A stretch of DNA of 19,134 nucleotides. It comes from Smittium culicis (Eukaryota; Kickxellomycota; Harpellomycetes; Harpellales; Legeriomycetaceae). The stretch spans positions 1 through 19,134 of the forward strand of contig LSSN01000235.1 in assembly GCA_001970855.1 (NCBI GenBank). The letters run 5' to 3'. Under the pieces are notes generated by a model. That model made no database searches. It was not told the DNA's origin and saw only the letters and a program-made list of their open reading frames with translations. Position numbers and translations under genes: made by a program. Of this stretch, positions 1-10,072 are shown piece after piece (the first letter of the stretch is position 1; each line of letters opens with the position of its first letter).

Positions 1-305
1 ATTACTAACCGGGACAGGGTAAATGCCAATACTTCTCAGCATGTCGGAAGGATTGACTGAAGCGAGCATCATTTCAACCAAAATTTTATCTTGGGGAAGT
101 TTTCCGAGCTCGATATCGTAAACTCTAAAAAAAAATATGGTATAAGTTTTATAGTGCACCCAAACTAGTAATAAATAAAGATGTATATGAAACCATAGTT
201 GGTAAAAAAAATTATTAATAATTCGCGTTACTCGAAATTGTCTTTGAATTCGCCGGTGCCTTTCATTATTGCGGCACGAGAAACAGAATGGTTACTTGAG
301 GACAT
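1..305 (-). CDS. 5' end of an MDR-family oxidoreductase, 2-enoyl thioester reductase (ETR1/MECR)-like; two exons, partial
   Basis: Exon 1 (305-232) starts at an ATG and gives 24 codons plus two bases. A GT-AG intron (231-125) follows, and exon 2 (124-1) stays open to the window edge, so the gene continues outside. The splice restores frame exactly: TTC GA joins A GTT TAC. The spliced product begins MSSSNHSVSRAAIMKGTGEF and contains LASVNPSDMLRSIGIYP in exon 2. In the medium-chain dehydrogenase/reductase superfamily, a 'V(K/E)M.A..(I/V)NPSD' block near residue 50 followed by 'G.YP' is typical of mitochondrial trans-2-enoyl-CoA/ACP reductases (yeast Etr1, human MECR), which act in mitochondrial fatty-acid synthesis. 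Related quinone oxidoreductases share NPSD, so the sub-family is inferred. No clear mitochondrial presequence precedes the domain. Unspliced, exon 1 would end at a TAA immediately after the donor. A TATATTATA lies at 342-334, rather close to the ATG. The NADPH-binding domain is outside the window. Confidence 0.72.
125..231 (-). other. Spliceosomal intron of the oxidoreductase gene (107 nt)
   Basis: The donor reads GTAACG at 231-226. The acceptor is a run of nine T followed by AG at 126-125. The intron is strongly AT-rich, as expected for a short fungal-type intron. Removing it joins two reading frames into one family-like protein, while reading through stops at once. Confidence 0.7.
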
Positions 306-473
306 CTTGTGAAAAGTTCTGGCTATTGATTGATATAATATAGCAAAGCTTAGTGTAGTTTTAAAAAATTCTTTAATTCGAAGAGAAAATACAATACTGT
401 AGATAATAATGTTTTTTTTTAATGTTCGGCTATGCAGCTTTTATAGCCTTTGAGAGCTTTAGGTCTAAAGCGC

Positions 474-670
474 TTAACCCTTTCCTGACAAACACTCTTT
501 ACTAATATTTTACTATTGACCTGTTTATGATTTATAAGCAAGGCTATTATTTGTAACTATACTAATGTATATCAATAAACGGTTGACCCATGGAATTATA
601 AAATTTTAATTGAAACTAGCTTTCTAGATTTGGCAGATCAAAATTAGTCTACCGCTTGGGAAAGGGTTAA
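474..670 (+). mobile_element. piggyBac-type MITE, copy A (197 bp)
   Basis: The element is bounded by TTAA on both sides. Its inverted ends are TTAACCCTTTCC and GGAAAGGGTTAA, a perfect 12-bp match. TTAA target duplication and termini starting CCC(T) are hallmarks of the piggyBac superfamily. There is no coding capacity, so a non-autonomous miniature element is inferred. The left subterminal block (ACTCTTT, then a stretch related to TTCGTTTATGATTTATAAGC) and the right subterminal block (GATCAAAA..AGTCTACCGC) recur in the other copies. Orientation '+' here means the CAACACTCTTT end is on the left. Confidence 0.75.
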
Positions 671-1187
671 ATTGTTAATATTTGGTTTTTAATGCAGTTT
701 TAGTTATGAAAGTTAACATTATTACTAATTAGCTATCAATTGTTGTATATTATATATGTCTAGGAGGCTCTTAGAGCGAGAGGAACTCTTTTTCCTTAGA
801 GCTTTAATAGCCAATAGTGATTAGTTGGTATTATTGGCTAAGCTATTAAATTTATTTGATAGTATATTCTAATTGAATTTGAGCCTCAAATAAAATTTTT
901 TGCTAAGAATTATAATTTTTTTTTTATCACGGAAAAGTATCAATTTGCTAAAAAAGGCTCAGCTCATCAAAATAATCACTCATGTTTATGTAGTGAATAT
1001 AGCCAATAAGGCTGGGTTTACCTTCCAATATTATTTTTTGCAACCTGAATCTATCGCAGCATCAAATAATATCACAAGTCGGAAGTGGTACTTGTCAATT
1101 ATTGGCTACCTCAAACCATTCCTTGGTTCAATTATCGGTTTAGTTCACGCGATATTACCCGCTGAAATTAAAATACTGAAGCTAAAT
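671..1187. other. Non-coding AT-rich stretch with short inverted repeats
   Basis: I see no gene here. Two inverted pairs of the same motif occur. TAGCCAATA (808-816) pairs with TATTGGCTA (832-840), and TAGCCAATAA (1000-1009) pairs with TTATTGGCTA (1099-1108). A GC-richer spot near 765-800 contains GCTCTTAGAGC. These may be edges of another, unrecognised short repeat. The open frame across 900-1283 runs into MITE copy B and has no protein-like features. Confidence 0.4.
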
Positions 1188-1381
1188 TTAGCCCTTTCCC
1201 GTCCAACAGTCTTAAAAAAATCGGATTTAATGATTCGTTTATTATTAGTAATGAAATTAACTATTTGCGATTATTCAACATAATAATGTTTCTTCAATCC
1301 TCGGAATTAAATGACATAAATTGAACAAAATTAGTTATATTTTGTAGATCAAAAACAGTCTACCACGCGGGAAAGGGTTAA
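1188..1381 (+). mobile_element. piggyBac-type MITE, copy B (194 bp)
   Basis: The left end is TTAG followed by CCCTTTCCCGTCCAAC (one base changed from TTAA). The right end is GCGGGAAAGGGTTAA. The interior matches copy A and C: AAAAAAATC with GATTCGTTTAT on the left, and GTAGATCAAAAACAGTCTAC on the right. Its right TTAA (1378-1381) is the same four bases as the left TTAA of copy C. Confidence 0.75.
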
Positions 1382-1574
1382 CCCTTTCCCGTTCAACACT
1401 CTTTAAAAAAATCAAATTTATGATTCGTTTATGGTTTATAAGCAAATTTATTATTTGTTGTTTTAATACAGTAAATTAATAATTATTAAGGCTTCGGAAT
1501 TTTAGTAAAGTAATTATACACAATTGGCTATATTTGGTAGATCAAAAATGGTCTACCGCTTGTGAAAGGGTTAA
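1378..1574 (+). mobile_element. piggyBac-type MITE, copy C (197 bp)
   Basis: The left end is TTAACCCTTTCCCGTTCAAC and the right end is CGCTTGTGAAAGGGTTAA. Its length is identical to copy A. The right subterminal region holds GGTAGATCAAAAATGGTCTACC, which can fold on itself (GGTAGA pairs with TCTACC). It sits back to back with copy B, sharing one TTAA. Confidence 0.78.
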
Positions 1575-1585
1575 CAAAGTGCTCT

Positions 1586-1779
1586 ATAGCCCTTTCCTGC
1601 GCGGTAGATTTTTTTTGATCACCAAACTTATCCAACTGTTTTAATATAAATACTTTAATTCCGAGTTTCATTCAGTTACTGGATTGCTGTAAAACTAAAG
1701 CGAATAATAATTTTCTTATAAATCATAAACGAATCAATAGATTTGTATTTTTTAAGAGTGCTGGGTGGGAAAGGGTTAA
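1586..1779 (-). mobile_element. piggyBac-type MITE, copy D (194 bp), inverted
   Basis: Read on the minus strand, the element starts TTAACCCTTTCCC and carries CAGCACTCTTAAAAAA, then GATTCGTTTATGATTTATAAG. Its other end is TAGCCCTTTCCTGCGCGGTAGA on the plus strand, with the flanking TTAA decayed to ATAG. It lies 11 bp from copy C, making a B-C-D cluster. Confidence 0.72.
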
Positions 1780-1792
1780 AAATCACAATTTG

Positions 1793-2060
1793 ATTAGCCA
1801 AATTAAATTAATTTGTTATTAGATAATTGTTGCAGGATAGTCAATAAAACATAAAAAGTTTATATTATCTTATGATCTTGCCATTTGGTTAGATATTTTT
1901 GGTAGTTCTAAAAATGCTCATAGCCCCTGAGTCGGCTAGCCTTTTCCGGGGCCGACACTTTCAAACCTATTTAAAAGCCACATTCGGATAAGCCAAATCA
2001 AGTTAATTTGTTATTAGATAAATTTTGCATAATAGCCAATAAAACTTAAAATTTTTTTAT
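1793..2060. repeat. Diverged direct repeat, two ~70-bp copies (1793-1862 and 1988-2058)
   Basis: Both copies contain AGCCAAAT, then TTAATTTGTTATTAGATAA, then a gap, then a block of the form ATAG(C/T)CAATAAAAC, then an A/T tract, in the same order and spacing. The similarity is high, although I counted it by eye. Neither copy encodes protein. They may belong to a second short interspersed repeat family. Confidence 0.5.
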
Positions 2061-2175
2061 TATTTACCGCTATTCTTCAAAAAATCATAATTTGAAATAG
2101 CTTCAGAATTATTCTAATTTTATTGGAAGCTGTTGGCATTATTTCGTAGATCAAAAATAGTCTACCATCCACGAA
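1937..2175 (+). mobile_element. Degenerate MITE relative, copy E
   Basis: The right part is recognisable: GCTTCAGAATT near 2099, then CGTAGATCAAAAATAGTCTACC at 2145-2166. These match the right subterminal blocks of copies A-C, but the terminal GGGAAAGGGTTAA is lost. A possible left end, TAGCCTTTTCCGGGGCCGACAC, begins near 1937. The interior between them diverges and overlaps one copy of the ~70-bp direct repeat, so either the element is very old or another sequence inserted. Confidence 0.4.
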
Positions 2176-2326
2176 TAGGTCGAAGTGATATAGTTAGATT
2201 AAAAGCTCCTTATAATAATGCACATAGCTACATTTTATGCCTTGCACAAACTTTACTATTATACTACTTTACTTTACTGTGTAGTTTCTATTATTTTTAT
2301 CATCCAATAAAATTCTGTGGTTTATA

Positions 2327-2592
2327 AATTTCATAACTACGGTATCATATATGCACTTCATCATTTACTATCTAGCCCAACATTTCAAATAATTTAGTTA
2401 CTAGTTATTCGCAATTATACTTCGCTATGGCATCATATTGTGCGTATCGTCATTTATTATCTAGCCAATAATTCCAAATAAACTAATTACTAGATATTCG
2501 TAATTATGCTCGCTATGGTATCATATCATGTGTTTCGTCATTTATTATCTAGCCCAAAATTCCAAAGGAGCTAGTTATTAGTTATTCATAAG
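2327..2592. repeat. Three tandem 88-bp units
   Basis: The phrase GG(T/C)ATCATAT occurs at 2341, 2429 and 2517, exactly 88 bases apart. Each unit continues with TTCRTCATTTA(C/T)TATCTAGCC, then ATTYCAAA, then a stretch resembling TAGTTACTAGTTATTCG. Units differ at scattered positions, so the array is not recent. No coding function is apparent. Confidence 0.8.
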
Positions 2593-2800
2593 TAAATAAA
2601 AAATAATGTGTGAATGAATAAAATTTTTTTTTCAGAAATATAGATCTAGGTATGTCTTTTTGATTACTTTGTCATCGAATAGCGCTTGCGTAATAATAAC
2701 AATCAATAATATGAAAATCAAGGGTGGACGCAATATGATGCCATGTTAGTTTAAATCTTTCCCGGACAGTAGACTGATATTAGTATACATAGTAAAGCAA

Positions 2801-2827
2801 ATGGGGGATTCTTAACGAAGAGAGCAC
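2801..2827 (+). repeat. Left terminal inverted repeat of the 4.7-kb element
   Basis: It begins ATGGGGGATTCTTAACG and continues to GAGAGCAC. It pairs with 7507-7533, differing only at base 10 (T here, C in the reverse complement of the right end). Confidence 0.7.
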
Positions 2828-3934
2828 ATTGTTGCAATGGTTAATTAGTGGAATGTTTGTTTAATCAAACTAAGCCAATAAAATTCTAAATTCTAAATGA
2901 AGTGATATTATTGACTAAAAAAAAGGCATTCCTTTTTTTCTTTAGAATATCATATATTTGATTGGGCCAGATTCCCGAATTAAGCTTATGTTTTCGGAGG
3001 AAATCTGAAGAGCAGGAAAGATTAAAATAAAGTCTATAAAAAAAAGAAATTGAGAAAACTGAAAAAGTTCAGATAGTAAGTCAAAGACTTGAATATTGAT
3101 TAAAGCTAGTAATACTAAATTAATAAGGAATACTATGCCCAGGGTTAGTTTTTTACTTGTATTTAAAAAAAAAAAGAATCTAGCGTTTTTAAATATTATA
3201 TGCCTTGAATCTCCATTTATCTTTATTAATTTAATAAAAAGGACTATTCTGCTTAAATTCAACACAATGTATAGTCTTCGATAATTAAAAAAAGTTTTAA
3301 CATCATACTGAAATATATTAATATAAGCTACTGAGTTTTTTTATGGAACTGTACATAAATTATGATTTGTTGTAGAGCTTTTAATTTTTTTCCTTTTAAT
3401 AAAGTGTTACCATTTAAATTTAATGCCAGTTATAAAAACTGCTCTGTATTAACTATCATGCTCTACAGTTAAAAGATGATAAATTTAATAGTATTAACTT
3501 ATAATAACAACGCTATTAATGAATTTTGACAGTTATTTAATTACTTTTTAATCATAACTAATAAACTCATTACTTCAAAAAAAAAAACTCACTTTCTATA
3601 TTCTAAATATTTCATACACTTCTTTTATTTACTCGCATGCTTTAACACATATTAAGATATAATTTTTTCCCCCAAAGCAATAAATTAACCTTTTTTATAT
3701 AATTATAATACAAAATTTAAAAGATATTCGTTTTCAAGATTTTTTTCTTACAGAATTATAAGTTTTCTAAATATATTGATATCAGATTATATATAGAAAA
3801 CTATAATGTAAAATAAAACTTTAAAAAAGCATATTTTAAATTTACACTTTTATTAAAACAGTGTTTAATATTATAGAAATGCGGAATTTTATATGATATA
3901 TTACTTTTCCACCTTAAAAAGGGAGGAATTGTGT

Positions 3935-3959
3935 CGTAGATAGGTTGTGCGACCTATCT
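3935..3959. repeat. Short hairpin inside the 4.7-kb element
   Basis: AGATAGGT (3938-3945) and ACCTATCT (3952-3959) are perfectly complementary around a six-base loop, TGTGCG. It is a GC-richer island in very AT-rich DNA. There is no T-run typical of a terminator, and the function is unknown. Confidence 0.45.
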
Positions 3960-4928
3960 GAATACAAAGAACTAAATATTTCTCCAAGGATATAAGTTAT
4001 GTAGTTTTTTTCTTTGTGTTTTGCAAATCTGAGAACTTGTGTTTTACAAAGATTTTTTTTGTACAAAGCTAAACCAAAGAGAAATTCAGTTTATTGGCTT
4101 ATTATTTTCTTTTTATACTTCTATTAATATTATCAATATCATTATTTTTACTTTTGAAATTATTTCAGATTCGTAAAAACCTTTTTTTAAAACTTAAAAG
4201 TATAAAAGAAACAAGCTCAAAAGTTGTTAATACTTATGTTTTATTGTATTTTACTTTAAATATCTTACTATAAATACCGACATATTTTAATCATAAATAA
4301 AATTAACCAAAAAAATCAGTACATAATCTTTATTATAAATTTAATACTAAAAACTAAAAGCACAGAAATAAAAGTATCTGTGAACACTTATCGTGCCACG
4401 GAGAAAAACTCACGGCGACAATTGCACAGACCCTAAGCCAAATTAGTTAATAAATTAACGTGTGAAAACCTTGGTGAATAATAAAAGTGTATAAATTTAA
4501 TTTTGATATCTGATACCTGATGCATGCTATCTATTTAATGAAAATACAAAACAAATATAAGAAATAAAAAATAAATGTAAATTTTTTTTTGAGTTTATAA
4601 AAAATTAATCTTATCAACTGGTAGTAAAATTATGGTTTTTAAGCCATAGAACTATCGAAATGTGCACTGTATGATATTTGGGACCCATGATTACATAATC
4701 ATTTGGGCTAGTGTTTGGTGCAGAAGGTGCAAATCTATCATTTCTAACATCTTAATAAACTTTTAGTGTAAAACTTTTTGCGTCACAGTCTCTTGGTGAC
4801 GTAGTACTAATAGGTCATGCCATTAAATAATTATTAAGCTTAGAAAGTGATAATCAATTTTTATAGCCATCAATTATCATGGTATATTTCTATCCACTTT
4901 GGGTATATTTGTCATGTTTGATGAAGCG

Positions 4929-6344
4929 TTAATGAACATCATCAGTATATATCCTTATTTGTGCCACAAGATCAGAAGCTTTTGATCTAAAAATACCCAT
5001 GAGATCATTGATGGAAGTAATATCCATAATTTTTTCAGATTTATCTAACTACTTAGAAAGAATGCCGAAGTTTCCAGAGACGTAGCTTTTTCCGTAGTTT
5101 TCTAAAAAGAAATTTAAAAAGAAATTTTTTCCTGTAAATGACTCTGGAAGTACTTTCACCACTAAATAGAGAAATGCTCTAATTCTAAAGTGAAGATCGC
5201 AATTGCTCCATAAGTAAATGTTTTTAAAAATAGAAAAAAATGGAGATTTCAGTACCTTGAATAGACAGTTAAGAGCATACATAGAGTTTGAGTGAGATTT
5301 TCAGACAAATATTTATAGTATCTCCTCTTAGTATGCCCATTAGACATGTATAAAAGACAAAAATACAAGTCTGTATTCTGAATATTGCCATGAAAAACAT
5401 CCAAAGATTCCCCCACACCCCCAGAAATCTTCTAATTTTCTTTAAAATCGTAAATTAGAATACATGAATCAATACATAAATTCTCTTCTAAGCTAATGAA
5501 TCGTCCCCTTTGTTCGTCGACCAACATTTTGCGATCCTTAAAATCTTGGTACGTCTTCATAAATTTTCGTGCGCTCTCTGAGCCTATTCCATGACTTGAA
5601 AATGCCTATCGGTACATCTTTTTCAACCTTTGATCCTGCAATACACACCTTACGCATGTCTGTTCTTTTGATCTGTTTTTTGAAATTTTTTGGGCAGACA
5701 TTTTAGAAAGTACTCAGTCCCAATTTCAAACCCGTATTTTACTTTAATAGCTGGTGATATATATAACTCTTTTTCTGGGTTAAATACATCACCGGAGTTC
5801 CGAGACCGTTTCTATCTTCACTGACTCTTCTTCCTCTTATAGAATATGGCTGAGAGTAGCGGTGGAGATATGATTTTACTAAATAAACGACGTTTTGACC
5901 AACAGCAGATCTTGATTTAGGAATTTATCTCTGGTAATCGTCCAGCGTGAACTGATCTTCGCTTTCTTTTTGCTTCGTTGTGTTAAACTGAGTTCTTGAA
6001 AACTCAAATTCGACGCTGCTAAGCTGAGACGGCGAAAGTTATGAATCTACGATTGATAGAATGCTCGATTTCTGATATCTGACAGTTGATAAGATTGAGT
6101 GAAGCTTACTGAAATTTATAATGGTATTTTTGATTTTATCGTTTGAAAATGAAAATATATCATTTCCAATAGACTGTCCTAACCTTGAATTGAATAGAGT
6201 GTATTTTACAATGCATTCTGTGTCTCCGTTTGATATCTTTTTCCCAAAATCAATGAACCTCTTACACAGCCTGCTTTTCTCTATTCTATCAAGGTTATAA
6301 AAACAGGGCGAACTTCAAATTCTAATATCTTGTGTTATTGTCAT
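4929..6344 (-). pseudogene. Decayed transposase-like gene (about 470 codons with stops and frameshifts)
   Basis: Translation of the minus strand gives a protein-like sequence from an ATG at 6344 to a stop near 4930, interrupted by several stops and at least three frame changes. The N-terminal part includes IEKSRLCKRFIDFGKKISNG. The middle has VKYGFEIGTEYFLKCLPKKF, then a patch with DM and C residues that looks like a worn zinc-binding site. The C-terminal third has LWSNCDLHFR and, about 30 residues on, FFLENYGKSYVSGNFGILSK. From memory, a W-S-D-x3-H-F-[RK] block followed by H-G-K-x3-D-G-x-x-G marks a group of eukaryotic DDE-type transposase-like proteins. Here the expected Asp residues read N and S, and His reads Tyr, which fits decay. 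The family name is not assigned. The position inside a pair of inverted repeats supports a transposase. Confidence 0.5.
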
Positions 6345-7408
6345 TTTTTCCTACAGTAATATTAATAGTATTAGTTTTTTAAATATAGTATAAATGTTGG
6401 TATTATTTACGATAATAGTGTATAATCGTCGCCGGTCTTTAAAAAAATTAGAAGTGATTGTATAAATTATTTAAATTTATTATATTTTGACATTTTGTGT
6501 AATGAGGAAGGTATCATCGATGAAAATGTATAGGCTTATATACTTTCAATACTGATTGTTTTAAGTATACATTTAGTGACTGTCGAACCCCACAATGTTG
6601 CCTTTTAATTGTTTAATATTTCGAACATTCTTATAGCACTCTGTAATTTTGTATACATTCTTAGTAGATGATACATTATATTACAGCCGGATTAAGATTT
6701 TATATAGCAATTTTTTAAGCCTAATCATTCTTGATAGGCATTCCTGCGCTTTTACCGAAATTAAAATTCAATTTCAACAAATATATAGTATATTTACTTT
6801 TTTACAAGCCAGTTTTATTGACCAATTTTTTCGCTTTATGAAAAGCAGGAGAAAACCGGCAAAATTTTTTTAATATTATTTTACTGACTTTCTAACTCGA
6901 ATTTGAGAATTCTGAGTAACAGGTGTTTTTTCTAGTTCAATTTCATGTACAGTGCTTTTTTTTTTGTTTGTTTTTTACGCTTTTTTTGCAAAAAAAAAAA
7001 TATATCACCAGCGTAGTACGCTGTAAGCTGACTTTTGCTTTCTGAATTTTTTCTAACTTTCTAGCTTGAATTTCGAAATTCTGAAAACAGCAAACTTAAT
7101 TTTAAGTGATTTAAAATTTTTGATTTTTTTACAAATAAATTTAACTTTTTATAGTATATACTTATACTTTTTTTCTGATATGTTATAGTTACACATTATA
7201 ACTTTTTTATATACACTATATATTTATTGCTGATATGTTACTACATTATTCTTGGCACTTTAACCCAATTTTACCGGCTCTTTTTTTACATGAACGGAAT
7301 ACTGTAAAACTATTTGATAAAAAAAATAAACCAACCAATTTCATTTGTGATTGTTTTTGCGGGGAATTTTATTTTAGCAAGTAAGGTTATAGAAGTATTA
7401 TATATTGT

Positions 7409-7457
7409 CCAATAATTAGGGTTAATCGTCATTCATGAATTAACTGCTAATTATTGG
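7409..7457. repeat. Stem-loop near the right end of the 4.7-kb element
   Basis: CCAATAATTAG (7409-7419) pairs perfectly with CTAATTATTGG (7447-7457). Inside it, GTTAAT (7421-7426) pairs with ATTAAC (7439-7444), leaving a 12-base loop. It lies 50 bp inside the right inverted repeat, where subterminal transposase-binding repeats are often found, but this is inference. Confidence 0.45.
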
Positions 7458-7506
7458 CCAGATTTATGATTTGATACTTTTACACTGTAACTCTTTATGC
7501 CTAAAA

Positions 7507-7533
7507 GTGCTCTCTTCGTTAAGGATCCCCCAT
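7507..7533 (-). repeat. Right terminal inverted repeat of the 4.7-kb element
   Basis: GTGCTCTCTTCGTTAAGG followed by ATCCCCCAT is the reverse complement of 2801-2827 with one mismatch. About 20 bp outside it, at 7552-7565, is an unrelated 14-bp palindrome, CTTTCCTAGGAAAG. Confidence 0.7.
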
Positions 7534-8441
7534 ATATAAACCATACCCCAACTTTCCTAGGAAAGGGGGAGGCACTTTTGAACCAATTTATTACTCACTG
7601 AAAATAATACAATCCTTTGAATTTCAATAATTAAATTTTGTTTTAAAAACTTACTTTTGAACTTGAGCTAAATATTCCTTTTTGAATATCATTTCTGAAA
7701 ACACCTGAACTTTTAGTTAAAAAAATTATTATTTGTCTTAATTTTACTAATTAGGCTCCTTAGTAGGTATTTTCAATAAACCATCGAATTAAAATCTCAA
7801 AAATAATCTCGAATTAAATTCAATCCTATTACGAATTAAATTTTTATATTGCTAGGTAATTAAAAATCTGACAATAGTCTGAGCTTTGTATTTATTTATA
7901 CCGAATAACTCATATAGCTATAATAAAAATTATCTAATAAGTTCGCGATTGAATTTAAATGATAAGAGCTAAAAAGATACTCTACTTTGGTAATCGTTTT
8001 GCATTTAAAGGGTACTATGATACAAAAAAGGTATAATTTTGTGCCACTCATTTACATAAGGCATAAATATTTTTGTAAGGCTTGAAATTTAATTTAATCC
8101 AATCTATCGTTTAGTCTTTTGATAGGATATATTTGCTTAGTAATCGAAAAAATAAATACACTTTCAAGATATTAGGCAGTCTTGATACACTAAGGCAAAA
8201 AATTAATTCATATGTTAGATTATATACTTGTCTATAATAATTATTATATCAAAAAATCTTTTTGAACAAGAAAAAAAATTTTATTCAATCTCACAGAATG
8301 GCGAATTTTATTGATAAATCACAGAATACTGATTTTTTCTATAATAGAAAGACTTTATTTTTATTCGCTGATAATTATCATATTTCTTTCATCAACAATT
8401 TTTCTATTTTCTATTTGTTTTAAAATAAAATAGAGCACAAC
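7534..8441. other. Non-coding AT-rich stretch
   Basis: Nothing gene-like is visible on either strand. Apart from the 14-bp palindrome at 7552-7565, I see only AT-rich low-complexity sequence. Confidence 0.5.
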
Positions 8442-8637
8442 TTAACCCTTTCACAGGCGGTAGACCATTTTTGGACCACCAAATATAGCCAAATGCTTTC
8501 AATGAAAATCGATTAATTCCGAGGTCTTAAGAAATATTGGTATATTGCAAAATAATAGCAAATAATAAATATACTTATAAATCATAAACGAATCAATAAA
8601 TTGATTTTTTTAAAGAGTGTTGGACGGAAACTGTTAA
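8442..8637 (-). mobile_element. piggyBac-type MITE, copy F (196 bp), inverted
   Basis: The plus strand starts TTAACCCTTTCACAGGCGGTAG and ends with AAAGAGTGTTGGACGGAAAC followed by TGTTAA. TTAA is intact on both sides, but the right inverted end has lost part of GGGAAAGGG. The block CTTATAAATCATAAACGAAT matches copy D in the same orientation. It lies in otherwise gene-free DNA. Confidence 0.72.
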
Positions 8638-10072
8638 ATTTTTTTTATTACGAGAGAACAAAATATCTTTAATAAGTAAGCCAGTATATTCTTTTAGGTA
8701 TTTTAATATAGGATTACTGGTGTTTATTTAATTGAAATTCATATACTAAATAAATTATTTAAATAAAATACACTAAGGTGATAATATTTAGCACTTTTTC
8801 TAGATTTTTTAATTTGAAATAGATAGCTTTGAAAGGTTTTTAATATAAAGTATTTATGCTAAGACAATAGATGAAAGAAATGTAATTTATTATAAGATGT
8901 GATACAAGAATTGACAGTTGATCTAAATTATTAAAAGAGTGAGTTGTAAGTACTGATAGAAAAATCTAATTTTGATTAATCTTACATGTAAAAAACAAAA
9001 ATCCACGATGTATATTTGTCGTAGAGTAATATTACGGCTGAGTAAAAGAAAAATAAACTAAGTTAAAATCTCGGTATAAATAAAGAGTCGATAAAATTAG
9101 GTCGGTTTAAAATTCTTAATTTTTCTAGATACAAAGAAAAATGAGTAGAAACAAAAAAAATGAATTTAGAAAGAAGATCTACATGTTATTATAAAATTTT
9201 TTTTAAAAGATTAAGATATTTTTAATCCAATCAAATTCCAAGAGAATAAAAATAAAATAAAAATAACAAGACAGTACGAAACTTAAAAACTTAGAATAGA
9301 CAACAAAATAGCTAGAAACAAATAATATATATAAGCTGAGCTCAGAGAACCTTTAGTTCGCTCTCAAATTTGAGTTATAACATTTCATATAGTTAGCTTT
9401 ATCTTTTAAAATTAAATTTAATACTATAGTTTAAATAAAAAAAATAAATAGCATCGAAATAAGAGTAAAAAGTATATATGAAACTTAAAACTCATAAATT
9501 CTCAGAGCTAAAAATTTAATTTAAACTTAAAAAATTATAACCTTTAATCAAAAAAATAAAAATAAAATAAAACTCTTTTTTAATTGAAAAAATTTTCAGT
9601 ATTTACATTCCTTGTATACTGAATCAAATCTTTAATAAAAAATAAAGGTAGTGGTACGTTTAAAACTTCCACATACTATATAGCTAGAAGTATTATGTAT
9701 CTACAATTTCTTAAATTCAGCGAATTTTTATTTTAATATTTAACAAATTTTGTGATATTAACTTTTGCATATAAGTTTTAGCTATCAAAATAAATAAATA
9801 CTTGTCACTTGTAAATCTAAATAAATTTTAGATCTATCATAGCTGAATTATTCTTTAGAATTTTAACGTGAAGAAAATTTTTTTTTAATCGGCGATATTA
9901 ATATAAGCGCATAATTATACTTATTTATTTTGATTTCAGGTGTTTGTATAGGCATTTATCATTAAATGTTATGGCTAAGAATAGTTGGAAAATAAAAAAT
10001 TTTACATAAATTGCTTTGAAAAATTGATTAAATTGCGTGTCTAGAGTATACCTTTTTGAATAATTTATATCT
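8638..10072. other. Long gene-free AT-rich stretch
   Basis: No open frame, RNA gene or exon pattern is recognisable. Two low-complexity blocks built of ATAAAAATAAAATAAAA occur near 9246-9266 and 9549-9570, each near a GAAACTTAAAA phrase, which may mark a faint dispersed repeat. Confidence 0.45.

Larger units (their letters stand above)
2801..7533 (-). mobile_element. Putative DNA transposon, 4.73 kb, with 27-bp terminal inverted repeats and a decayed transposase-like gene
   Basis: The 27 bases at 2801-2827 reappear as the reverse complement at 7507-7533 with a single mismatch, while the sequence just inside diverges at once. That is the pattern expected of transposon ends. The outer bases read ATGGGGGAT on each end when read inward. 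No convincing target-site duplication is visible (AT at most). On the minus strand the interior carries a broken ~470-codon gene (4929-6344) with transposase-like motifs. The left ~2 kb (2828-4860) and the stretch 6360-7506 hold no recognisable gene. The open frames at 2942-3284 are AT-driven and low in complexity. The superfamily is not assigned. Confidence 0.55.

Noticed and set aside
900..1283. Open frame of 127 codons on the plus strand
   Set aside because: It starts at a non-ATG codon, ends inside MITE copy B, has AT-driven composition and no domain-like pattern.
2752..2775. TTAAATCTTTCCCGG, resembling a MITE end
   Set aside because: No matching interior or partner end within 200 bp; too short to call.
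2942..3284. Overlapping open frames on both strands (107 and 62 codons)
   Set aside because: Rich in Phe, Leu, Ile and Lys from AT-rich DNA, with a poly-A/T tract inside; no conserved motif and mutually overlapping.
3661..3730. T-rich runs that could be terminators or polyadenylation sites
   Set aside because: Such runs occur throughout the AT-rich part and no gene ends nearby.
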